Shown here: positions 43,497-52,615 of the stretch, piece after piece | Layout of the letters: each line of letters begins with the position of its first letter | How positions within the stretch are numbered: the stretch's first letter is position 1 | From: Opitutaceae bacterium | GTDB taxonomy: Bacteria > Verrucomicrobiota > Verrucomicrobiia > Opitutales > Opitutaceae | Assembly (NCBI GenBank): GCA_003151515.1 | Contig: PLXS01000038.1 | Location: 32,776 to 96,775, forward strand | Direction of reading: 5' to 3' | DNA length: 64,000 nt | Notes under the pieces: model-generated | Seen by the model: only the letters and a program-made list of their open reading frames with translations | What the model was told of the DNA's origin: nothing | The model's database searches: none | Translations under genes and position numbers: made by a program

Positions 43497-46400
43497 ATGC
43501 GCGACTCCCAACGCCTCGAAGGGCCGGCCCGGGCGCGGCGCAGGGCGCTCGCGCGCGCGACGTCGGCCGCGGCGCTGGGCGCGCTTCTCCTCCTGGGCCC
43601 CGTGGCGCCGGCCGGCCCGGTCCCGCCGGCCGCGGGCGGGATTGAGGAGAAGCCGCTCGCCCCGCGACCCGGGCCCCGCGAAGGCAGCCTCTTCACGGTG
43701 GTCCCGCCCGAAGAGAGCGGCCTAATCGTCGAGAACAAGTACGACGATCCGCAGATGTGGGGCAGGCGCGCGCGCGAGCTTGAGATCGGCGCGATAGGCA
43801 CCGGTGTCGCGATCGGCGACTACGACGGCGACGGCCTCCCGGACATCTTCGTGGCCAACAAGACGGGCAGCTGCCGCCTCTTCCACAACCTGGGCAACGG
43901 GAAGTTCGAGGACGTCACCGAGAGGGCCGGGGTGGCCGAGCACGGCGCCGACGCCAAGATCTGGAAGCAGGGCGCCACCTTCGTCGACGTCAACAACGAC
44001 GGCCTGCTCGACATCTACGTCTGCAGGTTCAACGCGCCGAACCTGCTCTACGTCAACCAGGGCGACGGAACGTTCAAAGAGGAGGCGCGCGCGTACGGCC
44101 TGGACGTGAAGGACGCCTGCGTGATGGCCTACTTCTACGACTATGACCGCGACGGATGGATGGACGTGTTCATCCAGACCAACGTGCTTGACGCGAGGGC
44201 CCATCCGGAGGGCCAGCGCGACCATCTCTTCCACAACAACGGCAACAAGACGTTCACGGACGTGACGGATCGCTCCGGCGTGGCCCCGGGGCCCACGCAC
44301 GGGAATTCGGCGGTGTGGTGGGACTATGATGACGACGGATGGCCCGACCTCTACGTAGCGAACGACTTCGACGTCCCCGACGCGCTCTACCACAACAACC
44401 GCGACGGCACCTTCACGGATGTCGCCGCCAGCGTCGTGCCGCACACGCCGTACTCATCGATGGGCTCGGACTTCGGCGACGTCCTGAACGACGGCCGGAT
44501 CGATCTGCTGGTCGCGGACATGGCGGAGGCCGGCCACGTCGAGGACCAGCGCGCCATGGCGGAGTCCCGGGCGCGGATGCGCGAGCCCGAGGAGGGATCG
44601 AACGAGGTCCGCCAGTTCCCCTGCAGCGCCCTGTACCTGAACACCGGGACCGGCCGCTGCCTCGAGGCGGCCCGCCTCGCGGGGCTGGACGCCACCGGCT
44701 GGACGTGGGCCCCCCTCTGGGAGGACCTGGACAACGACGGAAGGCTCGACCTCTTCGCGACGAACGGGATGTTCCGCGAGATCCACAACCAGGACCTCAT
44801 CGCGCGCCGGGCGATGAGCGGCAGCGAGGCCGCCGGCGAACAGATCGTGCGCAACAGCCCGGTCTTCGCGGAGACCCACTGCGCGTTCCGCAACCTGGGA
44901 GGACTGCGCTTCGAGAACGTCTCGCGCGCATGGGGCCTCGACCAGAAAGGGGTGAGCTTCGGGGCCGCCCTCGGCGACCTCTACGGGGACGGCAACATCG
45001 ACATCGTCTACACCAATTACCAGGGGGGCGTCACGCTCCTGCGCAACAACGAGGACAGCGGGCACCGGGTGATCGTCGCGTTGCGCGGCACCCGCTCCAA
45101 CCGCTTCGGAATCGGGGCGAAGGTGACGCTCGAGAGCGAGTCGGGCATCCAGGCCCGCACGGTGGCGCTCGCGCGCGGGTTCATGTCGAGCAGCGAGCCG
45201 ATCGCCCATTTCGGCCTGGGAGGCGACGCCGTGATCCGCCGCCTGACGGTGTCGTGGCCGAGCGGCGCAGTGCAGACGTTCGAGGGCCTTTCCGCCGACC
45301 GGCGCTTCACCATCACCGAACCCTCGTCGCCGGCGGCGCCCGCGCCTGCGCCCGCGCGACCGAAGGCCCAGTTCGCGCAGGTGGGCCCCGCGTGCAACCT
45401 CGCATGGACGGCCCAGGAGGACACCTACGACGAGTTCCTCGACCAGCGGCTGCTCCCCGCGAGGCTCAACCGCCGGGGGCCCGCGATAGCCGTGGGCGAC
45501 ATCGACGGCAGCGGCCGGGACGGCGTGTGCATCGGGGGGACGACGCGCGAGCCCCTCCGGGTGCTCCTGGCGAACGGCGCCGGCTCGTGGGCGCCCGAGG
45601 CCTCGCCGGCGCTTGCGGCGCCGCCCGAGGTCGACGACGGGCCGCTATTGCTCTTCGACGCCACGGGCGGCGGCCGGCTTGACCTGCTCGTCACGGCGGG
45701 CGGGACGAGCCAGCCCGCGGGCGCGCCGCAGTACCAGCCGCGCCTGTTCCTCAACGACGGGCGCGGGCACTTCCGGCCGGCGCCCGACGGCACGCTCCCG
45801 CCGCTCTCCATCAGCGCCGGCGCGGCATGCGCCGCGGACTTCGAGCACACGGGGCGGCTCGGGCTCTTCATCGGCGGCAGGGTTCTGCCCGGGCTCTACC
45901 CGTCGGCCCCGAGGAGCGCGCTCCTGGCCAATCGCGGGGGAAGATTCGTGGATGTCACCGACGCCGTCGCGCCGATGCTGCGCAGCGTCGGCATGGTCAC
46001 GTCGGCGCTCTGGTGCGACGTCGACGGCGACGGCTGGCCGGACCTGCTGATCACCCTGGAATGGGGCCAGGTGAAGTATTTCCACAACGACGCCGGAAGG
46101 GGGTTCGAGGACTGGACCGAGAGGGCCGGGTTCGCGTCGGCGGGCACGGGGCTGTGGCGGTCGATCGCGACGGCCGACTTCAACGGCGACGGACGGCCCG
46201 ACTTCGCGGTGGGAAACGTCGGGCTGAACACGCCGTACCGCGCCGACCCCGAGCATCCCGCGCTCCTCTTCTACGGCGACTTCTCCGGCCGCGGCACGGG
46301 CGAGATCGTCGAGGCATATACCCAAGACGGCCGGCTCTACCCGACGCGCAGCCGCAGCGACCTCGGGGCGGCGATCCCCTCCGTGCTGCGGCGCTACCGC

Positions 46401-47150
46401 TGGAACAACGACTATGCCAAGGCGACCCTGCAGGAGATCCTGGGGGCCGACCGGCTGGCCTCGGCGACGCGCCTCGCCGCCACGGAGCTGCGCAGCGGCG
46501 TCTTCCTGAGCCAGCCGGACGGCCGGTACCGCTTCGAGCCCTGGCCGCTCATCGCGCAGGTCGCCCCGGCCGACGGCCTCGTGGCCGGGGACTTCGAGGG
46601 CGGCGGCCGAGCCGACATCTATGTCGTGCAGAACTCCTATGCGCCGGCGCCGGCGATCGGCCGCTTTGACGGCGGGCTCGGCCAGCTGCTGCGCGGGGAC
46701 GGCCGCGGCCACTTTGCGCCGGTCGAGCCGATCGACAGCGGCCTCGTGGTGCCCGGCGACGCCAAGGCCCTCGCGGTGCTCGACCTCGGGGGCGACGGCT
46801 GGCCCGGCTTCCTGGTCTCGCGCAACGGCGAGTCGACCCTGGCCTTTCGCAACGGCGGCGTCGCGGGCCGGCACTCCATCCGGGTAGTCCTGAAGGGCGG
46901 GGCCGGGAACCCGCAGGCGACCGGTGCGCGCGTCACGGCGCAGTACGCGGACGGAACGCAGGAGACAAGCGAGGTCTGCGTCGGCTCGGGCTACTACAGC
47001 CAGTCGAGCGCGGCCCTGTTCTTCGGCTCAGCGGATCAGAATCCGATCCGGCGCATTCGCGTGCGCTGGCCCTCCGGCGCCACCACCGCATGCCCGGACT
47101 TCGGGGGCAGCATTCCGGCGAACATCCAGCTTTCGGATCCCGGGCATTGA
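43497..47150 (+). CDS. Large exported CRTAC1-like protein, two FG-GAP/ASPIC modules
   Basis: A 1217-residue protein with an N-terminal signal (ALGALLLLGPVAPA). Two complete modules of FG-GAP blades plus an ASPIC/UnbV domain follow. The first contains DYDGDGLPDIFVANKTG, DVNNDGLLDIYVCRF and DYDRDGWMDVFIQTN, closed by IVALRGTRSNRFGIGAKV and VSWPSGAVQTFEG. The second contains DVDGDGWPDLLITLEW, closed by GARVTAQYADGTQETSE and VRWPSGATT. Such beta-propellers bind calcium and display a binding surface; ASPIC domains are found at propeller ends. It follows the TPR protein by 6 nt. A 317-nt gap separates it from the third FG-GAP gene. Confidence 0.83.
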   Translation: MRDSQRLEGPARARRRALARATSAAALGALLLLGPVAPAGPVPPAAGGIEEKPLAPRPGPREGSLFTVVPPEESGLIVENKYDDPQMWGRRARELEIGAIGTGVAIGDYDGDGLPDIFVANKTGSCRLFHNLGNGKFEDVTERAGVAEHGADAKIWKQGATFVDVNNDGLLDIYVCRFNAPNLLYVNQGDGTFKEEARAYGLDVKDACVMAYFYDYDRDGWMDVFIQTNVLDARAHPEGQRDHLFHNNGNKTFTDVTDRSGVAPGPTHGNSAVWWDYDDDGWPDLYVANDFDVPDALYHNNRDGTFTDVAASVVPHTPYSSMGSDFGDVLNDGRIDLLVADMAEAGHVEDQRAMAESRARMREPEEGSNEVRQFPCSALYLNTGTGRCLEAARLAGLDATGWTWAPLWEDLDNDGRLDLFATNGMFREIHNQDLIARRAMSGSEAAGEQIVRNSPVFAETHCAFRNLGGLRFENVSRAWGLDQKGVSFGAALGDLYGDGNIDIVYTNYQGGVTLLRNNEDSGHRVIVALRGTRSNRFGIGAKVTLESESGIQARTVALARGFMSSSEPIAHFGLGGDAVIRRLTVSWPSGAVQTFEGLSADRRFTITEPSSPAAPAPAPARPKAQFAQVGPACNLAWTAQEDTYDEFLDQRLLPARLNRRGPAIAVGDIDGSGRDGVCIGGTTREPLRVLLANGAGSWAPEASPALAAPPEVDDGPLLLFDATGGGRLDLLVTAGGTSQPAGAPQYQPRLFLNDGRGHFRPAPDGTLPPLSISAGAACAADFEHTGRLGLFIGGRVLPGLYPSAPRSALLANRGGRFVDVTDAVAPMLRSVGMVTSALWCDVDGDGWPDLLITLEWGQVKYFHNDAGRGFEDWTERAGFASAGTGLWRSIATADFNGDGRPDFAVGNVGLNTPYRADPEHPALLFYGDFSGRGTGEIVEAYTQDGRLYPTRSRSDLGAAIPSVLRRYRWNNDYAKATLQEILGADRLASATRLAATELRSGVFLSQPDGRYRFEPWPLIAQVAPADGLVAGDFEGGGRADIYVVQNSYAPAPAIGRFDGGLGQLLRGDGRGHFAPVEPIDSGLVVPGDAKALAVLDLGGDGWPGFLVSRNGESTLAFRNGGVAGRHSIRVVLKGGAGNPQATGARVTAQYADGTQETSEVCVGSGYYSQSSAALFFGSADQNPIRRIRVRWPSGATTACPDFGGSIPANIQLSDPGH

Positions 47151-47467
47151 GCGGGGCGCGGCGGCCGGGCAAAGCCGTTCGCACCCGAAAATCCCGTGCG
47201 GTCGCCCCGGGCGGGACGGCCATCCACCCCCCAATTCGGCCTGTCTGCCACACTGTGCTGGTCATTCCAATCCCCGCACTTAAGACAGAGCAAATTCCCC
47301 AGATGCACTGCAGAGAAGACCGTGGCCGGTGTGCGGACGCGGCGGAAGACGCGGCGGGGGGCACGGCGGGGAGCTTGGCATCAGCTGCGCTACTGGATGG
47401 GATAAGGGATGCGTGGCCGAAAGCCGCCGCCCGGAGCGCGGAAAGCATCGCCCCAGCCTTTGACCTT
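47151..47467. other. Gap between second and third FG-GAP genes
   Basis: About 315 nt. The plus-strand frame of the next gene stays open throughout, but the sequence it encodes (AVRTRKSRAVAPGG and the like) has no recognisable character. I saw no hairpin followed by a T-run and no clear promoter. Confidence 0.5.
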
Positions 47468-49180
47468 ATGAAAACGTCCACCTTTCCCGCCGGGTTCGTG
47501 GCCCGAGGATGCCTTGCGCTTGTGATGGCGTTCGCCGTGGCGGCCTGCCACCGGAAGGCTGCGGAGCCCGCGGGCACCGAGGCGCAGGCGACGTTCACCG
47601 TGACCCCCCCGATCCCCGCCGGGGCCGACGACCTCTTCGAGGACGTGACGGCCAAGGCCGGGATCACGTTCGTCCAGCAGTTCTGCGACGAGCGCATCGC
47701 CAACATCATCGAGTCCAACGGCTCGGGGGTCGTCGTCCTCGACTACGACAACGACGGTTACATGGACCTCCTCTTCGCCAACCCCGGCCCGCTGCAGGGG
47801 GTGACCCATGAGGCGCCGGGAACCAAGCGCCAGCCCTGCCGGCTCTACCACAACAACCACGACGGGACCTTCACCGACGTGACCGAAAAGGCCGGGCTGG
47901 GCGACGTGGGCTACGCGGTCGCGGCCGCGGCGGCCGACTATGACGGCGACGGCTGGACCGACCTCTACATCGTCTGCGTCGGCAAGAGCCACCTCTTCCA
48001 CAACAACCACGACGGGACCTTCACCGACGTCACGGACAGGGCCGGCGTCGGCAGCGAGGGAACGGGCATCGGCGCGACGTGGATCGACGCAACCGGCGAC
48101 GGCCGGCTGGACCTGTACGTCGCCCACTACCTGAGCTTCGACCCGAACTACAAGCTCTACTACAACCCGACGAGCTACCCGGGCCCGCTGGCCTACAAGC
48201 CCGAGCACGACTCCCTCTACCACAACAAAGGCGACGGGACCTTCACCGACGTAAGCGCGGAGTCGGGAATCGCGGCCCTGGAGCCCCACCGGACCATGTC
48301 GGTCTGCGCGCTGGACTACGACCGGGACGGCCACGAGGACCTCTACCTCAGCAACGACGCAACCCCGAACATGCTGCTCATCAATGACGGCCACGGGCAT
48401 TTCCACGACGAGGCCATGAAGCGGGGCGTCGCCTTCAACGCGCTGGGCGAGGCCGCGGGCTCGATGGCCGCGGCAATCGGCGACTGCGATGGCAGCGGGA
48501 TCCCGGCGATCCTCGTGTCGCGCCTCGGATACGGATCGCTCTACGTGCGCACCCCGCAGGGCGACTGCATCGACCGGATGATGGCCTCGGGCCTCGGCGC
48601 GCTCACGGCCCAGTACGTCGGCTGGGGGTGCAACTTCATCGACTTCGACAACGCCGGGAAGCTCGACGTCTTCATCGCCAACGGGGACGCCTTCCGGATG
48701 GTGGGCTGGCAGAGCCTGCTGCTGGAGAACGACGGGCACGCCCACTTCAGCAACGCCGTCGGGAAGGGCGGGGCCTATTTCCGGACGCCCGTGCGGGCGC
48801 GCTCGAGCGTGGTGCTCGACTACGACAACGACGGCCGGATGGACCTGCTGGTGGGACTCATGGGGGACCGCCCGGTCCTGCTGCATAACCGCGACCGCTC
48901 GGGCAACCACTGGATCACCCTCTCCCTGCGCGGGACCCGGAGCAACCCCGCGGGCTGGGGGTCGTGGATCGAGCTGAAGGCGGGGGGGCGCACCTACGTG
49001 CAAGAGTGCCGCTGCCCCTCGGGGTTCCTCAGCCAATCGGACCCGAGGGTGCACTTCGGGCTCGGGCAGGCGCCCAGGGTGGACCAGATCCAGATCAGGT
49101 GGCCGAGCGGCACGGTCCAGACGCTCACCGACGTCGGCGCGGACCAGATCCTCAGGGTCACCGAGCCCTCGTCCCGATGA
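47468..49180 (+). CDS. CRTAC1-like lipoprotein with FG-GAP and ASPIC domains
   Basis: A 570-residue lipoprotein. MKTSTFPAGFVARGCLALVM leads to the lipobox VAACHRK, so Cys is lipidated. Residues ~55-480 hold FG-GAP blades (DYDNDGYMDLLFANPG, DYDGDGWTDLYIVCVG, DYDRDGHEDLYLSND). The end carries ASPIC/UnbV (SLRGTRSNPAGWGSWIEL, then RWPSGTVQTLTDV). Three blades share a near-identical HNN(H)DGTFTDV turn, seen as DNA repeats. The start is chosen for the lipoprotein signal. Its stop overlaps the next start by four bases (ATGA). Confidence 0.85.
   Translation: MKTSTFPAGFVARGCLALVMAFAVAACHRKAAEPAGTEAQATFTVTPPIPAGADDLFEDVTAKAGITFVQQFCDERIANIIESNGSGVVVLDYDNDGYMDLLFANPGPLQGVTHEAPGTKRQPCRLYHNNHDGTFTDVTEKAGLGDVGYAVAAAAADYDGDGWTDLYIVCVGKSHLFHNNHDGTFTDVTDRAGVGSEGTGIGATWIDATGDGRLDLYVAHYLSFDPNYKLYYNPTSYPGPLAYKPEHDSLYHNKGDGTFTDVSAESGIAALEPHRTMSVCALDYDRDGHEDLYLSNDATPNMLLINDGHGHFHDEAMKRGVAFNALGEAAGSMAAAIGDCDGSGIPAILVSRLGYGSLYVRTPQGDCIDRMMASGLGALTAQYVGWGCNFIDFDNAGKLDVFIANGDAFRMVGWQSLLLENDGHAHFSNAVGKGGAYFRTPVRARSSVVLDYDNDGRMDLLVGLMGDRPVLLHNRDRSGNHWITLSLRGTRSNPAGWGSWIELKAGGRTYVQECRCPSGFLSQSDPRVHFGLGQAPRVDQIQIRWPSGTVQTLTDVGADQILRVTEPSSR
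47848..47880 (+). repeat. 33-nt coding repeat, copy 1
   Basis: Encodes the HNNHDGTFTD turn of an FG-GAP blade. The 33 nt are identical to a second copy exactly 150 nt (50 codons) downstream, including third-codon positions. Confidence 0.85.
47998..48030 (+). repeat. 33-nt coding repeat, copy 2
   Basis: Identical to copy 1. A third, slightly changed copy (CACAACAAAGGCGACGGGAC and on) lies at 48220-48252, 222 nt further on. Identity at silent positions points to recent blade duplication or conversion. Confidence 0.85.
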
Positions 49181-50637
49181 CACCCAGAACGTGCGCGCTG
49201 CTCGGGGCCGCGGCGCTCCTGATGGCGGCCTGCCACCCGGAGGCGCCGAGGGGCTCCTTGGTCCTCACGCAGGTGCCCGCGGGCGTCGCGCCCCCGCCGG
49301 CGGCAACGGTCATGGACGTGAGGTATCCGCCGGGAAGCCGGGTGGTCCTTCTGTCCCCTCCCCTTCGCACCGATGCGGCTGAGGTGCTCTCGGGCGGACT
49401 GGCGGCCGCCGGCGACCCCTGCGTCTCGTGGGACGGCCGCTGGGTCTATTTCGCCGGCAAGGCCGCGGAATCGTCCGAGTGGCAGATCTACAGGGTGCGG
49501 GCGGGCGGCGGCAGCCCCGAGCGCGTCACCCGGATGCCGGGCGGGGCGATGGATCCCGCCGTCGCAGCCCACGGGGAGCTGGTCTTCAGCTCCCCGGTCC
49601 CCAAGGCCGGGCGGCAATGGACCTCTCCGGAGCCCGCGGCTCTGTACGGGCAATGGCCGGGCCAGGCCCCGCGCCGGCTCACGTTCGCCCCCGACGGCGC
49701 CGCCGACGCCACCGCCCTTCGGGACGGAAGGATCCTCTTCGTGAGCGCCGCAGCGCATGACGGCCCCCGGGGTCGCCGCCACCTGTGCCTGTTCACGATC
49801 AACAACGACGGCACCGAGATCGCCGCCTACGCCGGCCAGGACGACGGAGTCGACGCGGTCCGGCGCCCGCGCGAGCTCGGCGACGGCAGGATCGCCTTCC
49901 TGGCGGCCCGGTCGGATGCGCCGGAGGCCAGGGACTGGGCCGAGTGCGTGCGGTCGGCCGCCCCGTTCGCCACCCGGGCGAACCTGTTCGCATTTCCGAG
50001 CCAGGGATGCCGCTCGGTGGGGCCGACACCCGAGGGCGACCTGCTCGCCTGCGTCGACACCCGCGGCATGGAGGGCCGCTCGATGGCCGCAAACGCCGCG
50101 GTCTATCGCGTCGCCCCCGGCGCCGCCGCGCTGGGCGCCCCGGTCTTCGAAGACCCGCGGTGGGACAGCATCGAGGCCACGTGCGTCGCGCGGCGGGACG
50201 AGCCCTCGGGCCATACGTCCATTGTGATGCCGGGGGCGACCCACGGCACGATCCTGTGCCTCAACGTCAACGACAGCTGCGATCCCGAGCAGGACGGCGG
50301 TTCCGGGCGCGCCACGCAGCTTCGGGTCACCGTGCTGGCGGGGGGCGCGCAGCCGCGCGTCCTGGGCACGGTGCCGGTGGCCTCCGACGGCTCGATGCTC
50401 GCGCGCCTGCCCTCCGGTGTGCCGCTGGGCTTCGACGCGCTCGACGCCGCGGGCCGGGTGCTCCGCCACCAGCCCCCGGTCGTCTGGCTGCAGCCGGGGG
50501 AGATTCGCGCCTGCGTCGGCTGCCACGAGCCCCGGAACCATTCCCCGCGCAACGTCCGCCCGCAGGCCGTGCAGGCCGAGCCGCAGCGCCTGGACCTGCC
50601 CCCCGAGGCCGCCACCCCCCGCACGCCCGCCCCATGA
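49177..50637 (+). CDS. PD40-type propeller lipoprotein with a single haem c motif (HzsA-like)
   Basis: A 486-residue lipoprotein: CALLGAAALLMAAC gives the lipobox. Its body has PD40/TolB-like blades (CVSWDGRWVYFAGKA, WQIYRVRAGGGSPERVTRMPGG, LCLFTINNDGTEIAAYAGQDDG). Near the C-terminus ACVGCHEPRN holds a CxxCH haem c motif followed by RN. This pairing of PD40 repeats with a late CVGCHEPR is the pattern of proteins related to the hydrazine synthase alpha subunit, most of which have no known reaction. Anammox is not implied, since no other anammox gene is here. It overlaps both neighbours by four bases. Confidence 0.8.
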   Translation: MTPRTCALLGAAALLMAACHPEAPRGSLVLTQVPAGVAPPPAATVMDVRYPPGSRVVLLSPPLRTDAAEVLSGGLAAAGDPCVSWDGRWVYFAGKAAESSEWQIYRVRAGGGSPERVTRMPGGAMDPAVAAHGELVFSSPVPKAGRQWTSPEPAALYGQWPGQAPRRLTFAPDGAADATALRDGRILFVSAAAHDGPRGRRHLCLFTINNDGTEIAAYAGQDDGVDAVRRPRELGDGRIAFLAARSDAPEARDWAECVRSAAPFATRANLFAFPSQGCRSVGPTPEGDLLACVDTRGMEGRSMAANAAVYRVAPGAAALGAPVFEDPRWDSIEATCVARRDEPSGHTSIVMPGATHGTILCLNVNDSCDPEQDGGSGRATQLRVTVLAGGAQPRVLGTVPVASDGSMLARLPSGVPLGFDALDAAGRVLRHQPPVVWLQPGEIRACVGCHEPRNHSPRNVRPQAVQAEPQRLDLPPEAATPRTPAP

Positions 50638-52607
50638 CCCCGAGACGAATCGCCCTTCGCGCGGCGCAGGTGGTCATCGCCGCGGCCGCCGTTGCCCTGG
50701 CCGGGGGCTTCACGGCACGGACGCATCAGCGCATCATGACCGGTCGCCCGAACCTCGCGGTCACCACGTGCACCCATTGCCACCTGAGGAGCGCATTCAA
50801 GCTGCCGTGGCAGAAGCCGCGGCCGCACCACGACTCCCCGGGAGGGATCGCGGTGTCCCCGGACGGTAGGACGTTGTACATCGCGCTGGATGACAAGGAC
50901 GAGGTCGCCGAGGCCGATTCGGCCACGCTCGCGGTCATCCGGATGGCCCGCGTCCCCGGAGGGCCGTTCGGCCTGGCGCTCGATGCGCAGGGCAAGCGCC
51001 TCTTCGTCGCCTGCCCGCAGCAGGACCGGGTCGCGGTGCTCGACACGCGCGACCTGGCGGAGGTGGCCAGCATCGGGGTGGGCGTCCGCCCGACCGACGT
51101 CGTCTACTGCCAGACCCGCGACGGGGAGCGGCTTGTCGTCCCCAATTCCGGAAGCGACGACATCTCCATCCTCACGCTCTCGCCGCTGGCCGAGCTGGCC
51201 CGCGTCGCCGCAGGGCGCGAGCCGTACGCCGCCGCGGTCCTCGACGGCGGACGTCGCGTCGCCGTGGCCAACCGCATGGCGACGCATGACCAGATGCTCA
51301 CCGCGCCCGCCTCCGAGGTTACCGTGCTCGATCCGGCCAGCTCGCGCGTCCTGGACCGGCTCGCGCTCGACTCCGCCCACCTGGCCGAGGGCATCGCCGC
51401 GGTGCCGGGGAAGGGCTGGGTGCTCAACTCGATGGTGCGCGTGCGCAACCTTGTCCCGATCACGCAGGTGAAGGACGGGTGGGTCATGGCCAGCGGCCTG
51501 GCCATATCGCGCGCGGACGGGCAGGTTACCCAGGTCCCCCTGGACGAGGCGAACGCCTACTTCCCCGATCCCTCTGGCATCGTGGCGAGCCCCGACGGCC
51601 GGCGCGCCTTTGTCGCATCCGGGGGCTCGGACGTCGTGACGGTCGTCGACCTCGACCGGCTGGGCTCATGGCTCGCAGGCTCGAGCGCGGCGGACCGCGA
51701 CGACGCCATCCTGGACATGGCCCTCTCCTGCCGCTACGTGGTCGCCCGGATCCCGACCGGCTGCGACCCCAGGCACCTGGCGCTTTCCCCGGACGGGCGC
51801 CGGCTTTACGTCGCAGAGCGGCTCGACGACAGCGTCCTCGTCGTGGACACGGCGAGCCTGAAGCCCCTCGGCCGGATCGTGCTCGGCGACGGGGGGCGCG
51901 ACGACCCCATCCGGCAGGGGGAGCGGGTCTTCACGCGGGCGCGGTACACGTTCCAAGGGGGCTTCAGCTGCCGCTCCTGCCACCCCGACGGCCACGTGGA
52001 CGGCCTCTCGTACGACTTCGACGGGAGCGGCGTGGGCGACAACCTCCTCGCCAACCGCAGCCTCTGCGGCGTAGCGGGCACGGAGCCGTTCAAGTGGAAC
52101 GGCAAGAACCCGACCCTGCAGTTCCAGGACGGCCCGAGGTTCGCGCGCGTGCTGATGCGCACCGACCCGATCCCCGACCCGCAGCTCGACGAGCTGGCGA
52201 CGTTCCTCGTCAACCTGCCGCCGACCCGCACCATGCCCTGGAGCCAAGTCGGCAAGGGGCTCACGCCCGCCCAGCAGAGCGGCCGCGCCCTCTTCTTCGC
52301 GACCAAGCGGACGGACGGCACGCCCATCCCGAGGGCACTGCGCTGCCAGACCTGCCACCGGCCCCCGCTGTACACGAACCGGCTGATCAGCTCGGTTGGA
52401 ACGCAGTCGCCCCGCGACCCGAAGGAAGGCTTCGACACGCCGCACCTGATCGGGGTCGGCGCCGTGGGGCCCTACCTGCACGACGGGCGCGCGAAGACGC
52501 TCGAGGAGATCTGGACCGTCTACCAGCACGACGACCTGCACGGCGTCAGCAGCTACTGGTCCAAGGAGCAGCTCAACGACCTGGTCGAGTTCCTGAAGAC
52601 CCTCTAG
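50634..52607 (+). CDS. Exported YncE-like propeller fused to a di-haem cytochrome c peroxidase-like domain
   Basis: A 657-residue exported protein. After a signal helix (AAQVVIAAAAVALAGGFTA) comes a CTHCH haem motif near residue 46. Residues ~65-420 form a seven-bladed-type propeller of YncE/NHL kind (GGIAVSPDGRTLYIALDDKD, then PRHLALSPDGRRLYVAERLDD). Two further haem motifs follow, CRSCH and CQTCH, in a domain like the cytochrome c peroxidase/MauG family (LPPTRTMPWSQVGKGLTPAQ, GVGAVGPYLHDGRAKTLEE). It probably accepts or donates electrons in the periplasm. Start overlaps the previous stop (ATGA). Confidence 0.83.
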   Translation: MTPRRIALRAAQVVIAAAAVALAGGFTARTHQRIMTGRPNLAVTTCTHCHLRSAFKLPWQKPRPHHDSPGGIAVSPDGRTLYIALDDKDEVAEADSATLAVIRMARVPGGPFGLALDAQGKRLFVACPQQDRVAVLDTRDLAEVASIGVGVRPTDVVYCQTRDGERLVVPNSGSDDISILTLSPLAELARVAAGREPYAAAVLDGGRRVAVANRMATHDQMLTAPASEVTVLDPASSRVLDRLALDSAHLAEGIAAVPGKGWVLNSMVRVRNLVPITQVKDGWVMASGLAISRADGQVTQVPLDEANAYFPDPSGIVASPDGRRAFVASGGSDVVTVVDLDRLGSWLAGSSAADRDDAILDMALSCRYVVARIPTGCDPRHLALSPDGRRLYVAERLDDSVLVVDTASLKPLGRIVLGDGGRDDPIRQGERVFTRARYTFQGGFSCRSCHPDGHVDGLSYDFDGSGVGDNLLANRSLCGVAGTEPFKWNGKNPTLQFQDGPRFARVLMRTDPIPDPQLDELATFLVNLPPTRTMPWSQVGKGLTPAQQSGRALFFATKRTDGTPIPRALRCQTCHRPPLYTNRLISSVGTQSPRDPKEGFDTPHLIGVGAVGPYLHDGRAKTLEEIWTVYQHDDLHGVSSYWSKEQLNDLVEFLKTL

Positions 52608-52615
52608 AAACCCCC

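Noticed and set aside
39990..43511. 1173-codon open frame on the minus strand
   Set aside because: It is antisense to the TPR/FG-GAP gene and has the Arg/Pro/Ala/His-rich composition of GC-rich shadow frames; no domain is visible.
47848..48252. CRISPR-like spaced repeats
   Set aside because: The repeats are in frame, encode FG-GAP turns, and the spacers are coding and unequal.
49177..50637. Hydrazine synthase subunit implying anammox
   Set aside because: PD40-CVGCHEPR proteins are widespread outside anammox bacteria and no other hydrazine or hydroxylamine gene is present.
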